From positions 1 to 10,277 of the forward strand of contig JAKAQT010000050.1 in assembly GCA_021819605.1 (NCBI GenBank): DNA of 10,277 nt, written 5' to 3'. The stretch comes from Thermoplasmata archaeon. Lineage in GTDB: Archaea > Thermoplasmatota > Thermoplasmata > Thermoplasmatales > Thermoplasmataceae. This document shows, one piece after another, positions 7,089-10,277 of this stretch. Positions within the stretch are counted from its first letter, which is position 1; every line of letters starts with the position of its first letter. A program made the translations under genes and the position numbers. The notes beneath the pieces were generated by a model, which did not search any database, was not told the DNA's origin, and worked only from the letters and a program-made list of their open reading frames with translations.

Positions 7089-7823
7089 ATTTCACCCCTT
7101 CTAAATACCATAGAGATACTTCTCTTTCTAGGGATCTTATTCGCTCTTTCTAGACTATTAAACATATTCGATCTTAAGGGCAGTGTTGCGGCACTTGTAG
7201 TTGGATTAGCTGTTTCTTTTCTTGGATCCATAAGGTGGCTGATACTCCTCCTTATCTTTGCTGTTTTCTCTCATCTGGCAACCAAGGCTTATTTCGATCT
7301 TAAACAGAAGAATAAGCTTCAGGAAGGCGAGAAGGGGGAAAGAAAGATGTCAAACGTATTTTATGCTGGCATTACTGGTCTTGTAATAGCCCTCCTGAAT
7401 GTTACCACAATTATAGGTCGGTACCCCTATTTTCATTATTTCGAACTGTTTGCAATTTCTCTGTCTGTGATAAGCGCCGACACCTTCGCATCAGAGATCG
7501 GCATAGTAGATCGAAAGGTGTACATGATAACAAATCTCAAGAGGACAGTTCCCGGAATAAATGGCGGCGTCTCAGTTATCGGCCAGCTGGCAGCGTTGCT
7601 TGGCGCTTCCATAGTGGGGGTTTCATACGGGCTGCTTTCCGTTGGCGGATTCAACATATTGCAGGTTTTCATAGTCATTCTGCTTGGTTTCATCGGGTGC
7701 CAGATTGACAGCTATCTGGGTGCACTCTTCGAGAACAAGGGCAAGCTCTCAAAAGGAGAAGTAAACTTTATAGCTTCTTTTTCTGGCGTAATACTGGGCG
7801 CATTATTTCTTTACCTGCTCTAA
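7089..7823 (+). CDS. DUF92 (TMEM19-like) membrane protein, no canonical start codon
   Basis: Integral membrane protein of the DUF92/TMEM19 family; the general function is not settled, though plant and cyanobacterial relatives act in prenyl-lipid phosphate metabolism. The family core is clear: SADTFASEIGI (from residue 129, counted from 7089) and TVPGINGGVS (153-162), then hydrophobic segments up to the TAA at 7821-7823. The first ATG is at 7347 (158 residues), but the same frame is open back to the pdxS stop at 7083-7085. That upstream part is a normal DUF92 N-terminus: a membrane segment IEILLFLGIL, then NIFDLKGSVAALVVGL, a second segment, and a polar linker ending at KMSNVFYAGITG. It contains no ATG, GTG or TTG. 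ATT at 7089, preceded by GGTAATCC (7081-7088, close to the anti-Shine-Dalgarno complement GGTGATCC), or ATA at 7110 or 7116, are candidate rare starts. The start given is provisional. Probably co-transcribed with pdxS. Confidence 0.8.
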   Translation: MSPLLNTIEILLFLGILFALSRLLNIFDLKGSVAALVVGLAVSFLGSIRWLILLLIFAVFSHLATKAYFDLKQKNKLQEGEKGERKMSNVFYAGITGLVIALLNVTTIIGRYPYFHYFELFAISLSVISADTFASEIGIVDRKVYMITNLKRTVPGINGGVSVIGQLAALLGASIVGVSYGLLSVGGFNILQVFIVILLGFIGCQIDSYLGALFENKGKLSKGEVNFIASFSGVILGALFLYLL

Positions 7824-7992
7824 TATCACATTTTTGAACAGGTATACATTCTGCATTGATTCCCTATGTACTCGATGAATGAGTAATGCTCTCAGAATAA
7901 AGATATAATGATGCGGAATAATGAAGAATAAATATTTCGCAGAATTTAACGCATAATGATAAGAAAAATGGGGAGTTGCGGATATAAAGATT
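7824..7992. other. Gap between convergent genes
   Basis: AT-rich spacer where the pdxS-DUF92 unit and the minus-strand operon meet tail to tail. A TTTTT run (7831-7835), eight bases after the DUF92 stop, could end the plus-strand transcript. TACCTG (7812-7817) and CAGGTA (7839-7844) could pair around it, though the loop is long. No gene seen. Confidence 0.4.
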
Positions 7993-8019
7993 AAAATTTT
8001 GACTAATAATCCTTAGTCA
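7993..8019 (-). terminator. Hairpin plus T-rich tail ending the three-gene operon
   Basis: On the minus strand TGACTAA (8019-8013), loop GGATTA, TTAGTCA (8006-8000) form a 7-bp perfect stem containing the last codons and the TAG stop of the secreted-protein gene, followed by AAATTTTAATC and further T-rich sequence. It resembles an intrinsic terminator overlapping the stop codon. A second T-run on this strand (about 7968-7964) may be a backup. Confidence 0.5.
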
Positions 8020-8587
8020 CAACTATTGACCCGACTACACCGTACTGCCCTGATGCTGCCGTGAAGCTGACAATAACAGGTTCTCCTTTCTTCATGAGAG
8101 ATAGCGCAGTGGAGTTCAAGGTCGCTGTAAATGACACTGTGGCAGTGCCTGCTTTCAGTGAAGTATTCACGTAAGTGTTGTTGAACAGAACGTAGGTGGA
8201 GTCCTGATAGGCAAAAGTCGTAGCATTAGCTGTTGCGTTGCTCGGGCTTTCACCCTGTTTGATGAGGGCAGCGTATGTGGAATTATATGTCGAATTGAAC
8301 TGGGTGATGTTGAGCAATACTGGAGGAATAATTGTTGCATTAACCACACCTGTTGCAACTGGAGCCTTCACTGAGATATTGAAGCTGAGAGAACTTACAG
8401 GATTTGAGAGATTTACATAGTATGTGGAATTTGAAGCAATGAAGTCGCCCTTTACATTAGATGATATTGATGTCACACTCAGTGCAGAAGCTTTAGAAGG
8501 CAGAATATGAGAAGTGCCAAAAGCCCCACCTATAACTATTATAACCAGAACAAGAAAACCTATCCAGCCCTTGACGTTCCCATTCAT
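8003..8587 (-). CDS. Small secreted, sequon-rich surface protein, function unknown
   Basis: Not recognised as a named family. N-terminal charged start MNGNVKGW, one hydrophobic segment (about 9-24), then KASA (32-35), a plausible signal-peptidase site, so the rest is either released or anchored outside the membrane. The exterior part is rich in Ser, Thr, Val and Asn with alternating hydrophobic residues, suggesting beta-sandwich folds. It has no cysteine. Twelve N-X-S/T sequons are present (N53, N59, N70, N83, N93, N98, N102, N117, N121, N136, N141, N158), extremely dense for 194 residues, suggesting heavy AglB-type N-glycosylation. The ATG at 8587 overlaps the upstream TGA by one base (TGATG), with GGGGGT about eight bases before it, so translation is coupled to the crotonase-like gene. 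No heme or copper-binding motif is visible, so a redox role is not supported despite the cytochrome b context. Confidence 0.75.
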   Translation of the reverse strand: MNGNVKGWIGFLVLVIIVIGGAFGTSHILPSKASALSVTSISSNVKGDFIASNSTYYVNLSNPVSSLSFNISVKAPVATGVVNATIIPPVLLNITQFNSTYNSTYAALIKQGESPSNATANATTFAYQDSTYVLFNNTYVNTSLKAGTATVSFTATLNSTALSLMKKGEPVIVSFTAASGQYGVVGSIVVTKDY

Positions 8588-9270
8588 CAGTTAATACCCC
8601 CTTTCTTTGACTGATCAGCTGCCCCGTTTCCTGCATATATATTCAGAAGGTAAGTAAGATGTTCCATATTTAACGCCTCAATAAGATTGCGCATTGCCAT
8701 ACGCCTTCTCATAACCATGAGTGCGCCTCTTGATTTGTTTATGACAGCTTTCGAATCCTCAAGGAATGTGTCTCTGTTGACAATTAGATCACAATTCGAT
8801 CCCTCCTTCGCATCAACCCGCGCAAGTTCCTGAAACCTTGAACTCGTGACAGACCCCCCAAGTACGAATGAGTACTCCTTGTAGAACCCGATCCTACTTC
8901 CATCTGCGGCAATAATTCTATCGCACAATAGCGCGAGTTCGTACCCGAAGTCGAATGCATCTCCATTAATCAGTGCAAATGTTGGTTTCTCGACGGACGC
9001 AAGAGTTGAAGCCAGGGCTCTGGCCTGTTCAATGTACGAGCGCTGATCTCCAGTATCAAGAAGGCCTTTGCAGAATACGAAATTCTGCCCTGTTATGGCA
9101 ATTGATTTCACTTCATCATCAATTGCGGCTTTCCCGATTGCCATCATCAATTCACCCAAGACTGAGGAAGAGATCTTTCCAGACGAATCCGTTCTCAGCA
9201 CTATTACTCCAACCGTATCTTCCCGCCAGAACGAAACGTAATCAAATCCTTTTACTGTAATATTACTCAT
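8587..9270 (-). CDS. Divergent crotonase (enoyl-CoA hydratase/isomerase)-like protein
   Basis: Crotonase-fold protein, probably cytoplasmic. The fold is shown by the two oxyanion-hole regions: ITGQNFVFCKGLL (59-71, where relatives have FCAG) and KPTFALINGDAFDFGYELAL (95-114) followed by CDRIIAAD (116-123). The normally GGG loop before ELA reads DFG. E111, equivalent to one catalytic Glu of enoyl-CoA hydratase, is kept. The second, usually in a QPE motif after a FG, is not clearly present (GFYKEYSF, 128-135), and the usual GAGG segment is replaced by VLGGSVTSSRF. At 227 residues it is shorter than typical enzymes (about 260). It may be an altered CoA enzyme or a non-catalytic scaffold. Its start overlaps the cytochrome b gene by 8 bases (9263-9270) and its stop overlaps the next gene, so it belongs to that operon. 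No other acyl-CoA gene is nearby. Confidence 0.75.
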   Translation of the reverse strand: MSNITVKGFDYVSFWREDTVGVIVLRTDSSGKISSSVLGELMMAIGKAAIDDEVKSIAITGQNFVFCKGLLDTGDQRSYIEQARALASTLASVEKPTFALINGDAFDFGYELALLCDRIIAADGSRIGFYKEYSFVLGGSVTSSRFQELARVDAKEGSNCDLIVNRDTFLEDSKAVINKSRGALMVMRRRMAMRNLIEALNMEHLTYLLNIYAGNGAADQSKKGGIN

Positions 9271-10273
9271 AATAGAACGCTGCCCTGTAAATTCTCATTA
9301 TTGTGCCGGCTATTATAAGAATGAATGCCAGTCCGATACCGAATTCACCGTTGTTTATTGCCCCAATTGGATTCAGGCTGAATATGAGATATGTGATCAC
9401 TATGGCTGCAATCGCTAGAAGTGCTGAAAGAACGACTGCCGTATTCTTATTCATTCTGTAAGCACTTCTCTCCTGCTTCTGCTTTGTGGACTCATAATTA
9501 TTGGATAATCTGGCAGATTTTGCTGTCCCGACAGCCCCAAACACCATTACTCCCCCAGTGAAGAAAGTGGCAACCAGGTTAAGAAGGCTTGCATGTGCAA
9601 GTGTTGCAGTGAAATTCTGTCCAAATACATATGCCCCAAACATCATTACGAAAAGGAACAACAGGAAAGATGTGAGTATTTTCGTCCCGGTGATCTTGAA
9701 CTTGCCCTTTTTATACTGACGCGATAGAAAAGTCATGCCCCCCACAACCACAACAAATGGAGGCAAGAGGACGGCAAATACCTCGTAGTTGGGTATTTGC
9801 ACACCCGGGGATAGTGCACCCCAAGCTGACAGGATTGCCATGTATATTATGCCAAGTATCCCAAATGATGTTACCAGAGGCCTTGACAGTGGGTGCAGAT
9901 CATCCGTAGTATCAATGAAAGGCAGGAGAAGGAAATATAGTAGAGGTATCACCCCTATGACTGCGGTTGCAGCCAGAGCTGATAGATTGCCGGCTGCGGC
10001 AAATATGTCAAAATCTACGGCTTTATACACAAACAAAAGGAACCATGGTGGATACGCAGGTACGTATGCTGCATTCGGAGAACTGGGCGATACCTGTGGG
10101 AAAGGCGAAAACAACGCAGGAAAAGTAGAAGCTGGTCCCGGACTTACTGGGGCGAGAAGCGACAGTATTGATGGTATGAGTATGATGAAACCAAAAGCAA
10201 ACATGGCTAGCTGCGTCATGAAGGAAAAGTTGTACGGATACCATTCCTTGTGCTTTTCTTCATTCTTGTCCAT
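9263..10273 (-). CDS. Cytochrome b C-terminal (subunit IV-like) membrane protein
   Basis: Resembles the C-terminal domain of cytochrome b or b6f subunit IV, which forms part of the quinol-oxidation site of bc-type complexes in the membrane. The order matches the family: an N-terminal WYPYNF (11-16), first membrane helix (20-42), a Pro/Ser-rich external loop, AYPPWFLLFVYKAVDF (73-88) where relatives have PEWYFLFAYAILR, a helix (98-119), then PFID and HPLSRP (127-132), equivalent to NPFRRP. Five or six further hydrophobic segments follow (136-157, 163-184, 198-218, 225-247, 278-300, 311-330), more than subunit IV's three, with a charged cytoplasmic loop at 252-276. The catalytic Glu of PEWY is replaced by Pro76. 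The heme-bearing N-terminal half and the Rieske protein would be expected upstream, outside the window. The ATG at 10273 is four bases from the edge, so the start is provisional. First visible gene of a three-gene overlapping operon. Confidence 0.72.
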   Translation of the reverse strand: MDKNEEKHKEWYPYNFSFMTQLAMFAFGFIILIPSILSLLAPVSPGPASTFPALFSPFPQVSPSSPNAAYVPAYPPWFLLFVYKAVDFDIFAAAGNLSALAATAVIGVIPLLYFLLLPFIDTTDDLHPLSRPLVTSFGILGIIYMAILSAWGALSPGVQIPNYEVFAVLLPPFVVVVGGMTFLSRQYKKGKFKITGTKILTSFLLFLFVMMFGAYVFGQNFTATLAHASLLNLVATFFTGGVMVFGAVGTAKSARLSNNYESTKQKQERSAYRMNKNTAVVLSALLAIAAIVITYLIFSLNPIGAINNGEFGIGLAFILIIAGTIMRIYRAAFYYE

Positions 10274-10277
10274 TGCG

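Noticed and set aside
7347..7823. DUF92 gene starting at the first ATG (158 residues).
   Set aside because: It would drop the conserved N-terminal membrane part that is visibly encoded in frame just upstream; kept only as an alternative.
1..10277. tRNA, rRNA, CRISPR array or intact insertion sequence.
   Set aside because: No T-loop consensus, no rRNA-like stretch, no regularly spaced repeats, and no transposase gene were seen on either strand.

Overview
The window looks like a piece of a Thermoplasmata-type (Thermoplasmatales-like) archaeal chromosome. Supporting signs are an archaeal-length PdxS with an internal insertion, a family-5 (UDGb) uracil-DNA glycosylase, a TauE/DUF1634 pair, a DUF92 membrane protein, a GT87-like membrane glycosyltransferase, a stand-alone cytochrome b C-terminal domain, and TATA boxes sitting about 25-30 bases before ATGs, as in leaderless archaeal transcripts. 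The taxonomic call is an inference from gene content and style. No rRNA, tRNA, CRISPR array or intact mobile element was seen.

Layout. Positions 2-1261 (minus) encode a GltD-like flavin/Fe-S oxidoreductase that stops at a TAG just before the expected C-terminal FAD motif. A perfect 23-bp dyad (1324-1346) lies between its promoter and the end of the next operon. Positions 1339-2704 (minus) carry a TauE/SafE permease and its usual small DUF1634 partner in overlapping frames. Positions 2766-3470 (minus) encode UDGb. Positions 3654-5510 (minus) encode a 618-residue GT-C type glycosyltransferase with a sequon-bearing C-terminal tail. Positions 5511-6056 form a 546-bp gap with no convincing gene but with small inverted and tandem repeats.

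On the plus strand, pdxS (6075-7085) is followed in the same reading frame, straight after its TAA, by a complete DUF92 membrane-protein frame (7086-7823). That frame has no ATG, GTG or TTG over its first 86 or so codons, which makes it the strangest coding feature here. Facing it on the minus strand is a tightly overlapping three-gene set (10273 to 8003): a cytochrome b C-terminal domain with PPWF in place of PEWY, a divergent crotonase-like protein, and a small sequon-packed secreted protein. The set ends in a hairpin that contains the last stop codon.

How the genes fit together: TauE plus DUF1634 probably form one anion (sulfite/organosulfonate-type) exporter. The cytochrome b set probably belongs to a quinol-oxidising complex whose other subunits would lie upstream of the window. 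The glycosyltransferase and the sequon-rich secreted protein are both consistent with a heavily N-glycosylated cell surface. PdxS makes pyridoxal 5'-phosphate with a PdxT glutaminase that must be encoded elsewhere. I do not see a clearly new multi-gene system. The best leads are the start-codon problem of the DUF92 gene, the composition of the cytochrome b/crotonase/secreted-protein operon, and the dyad at 1324-1346.
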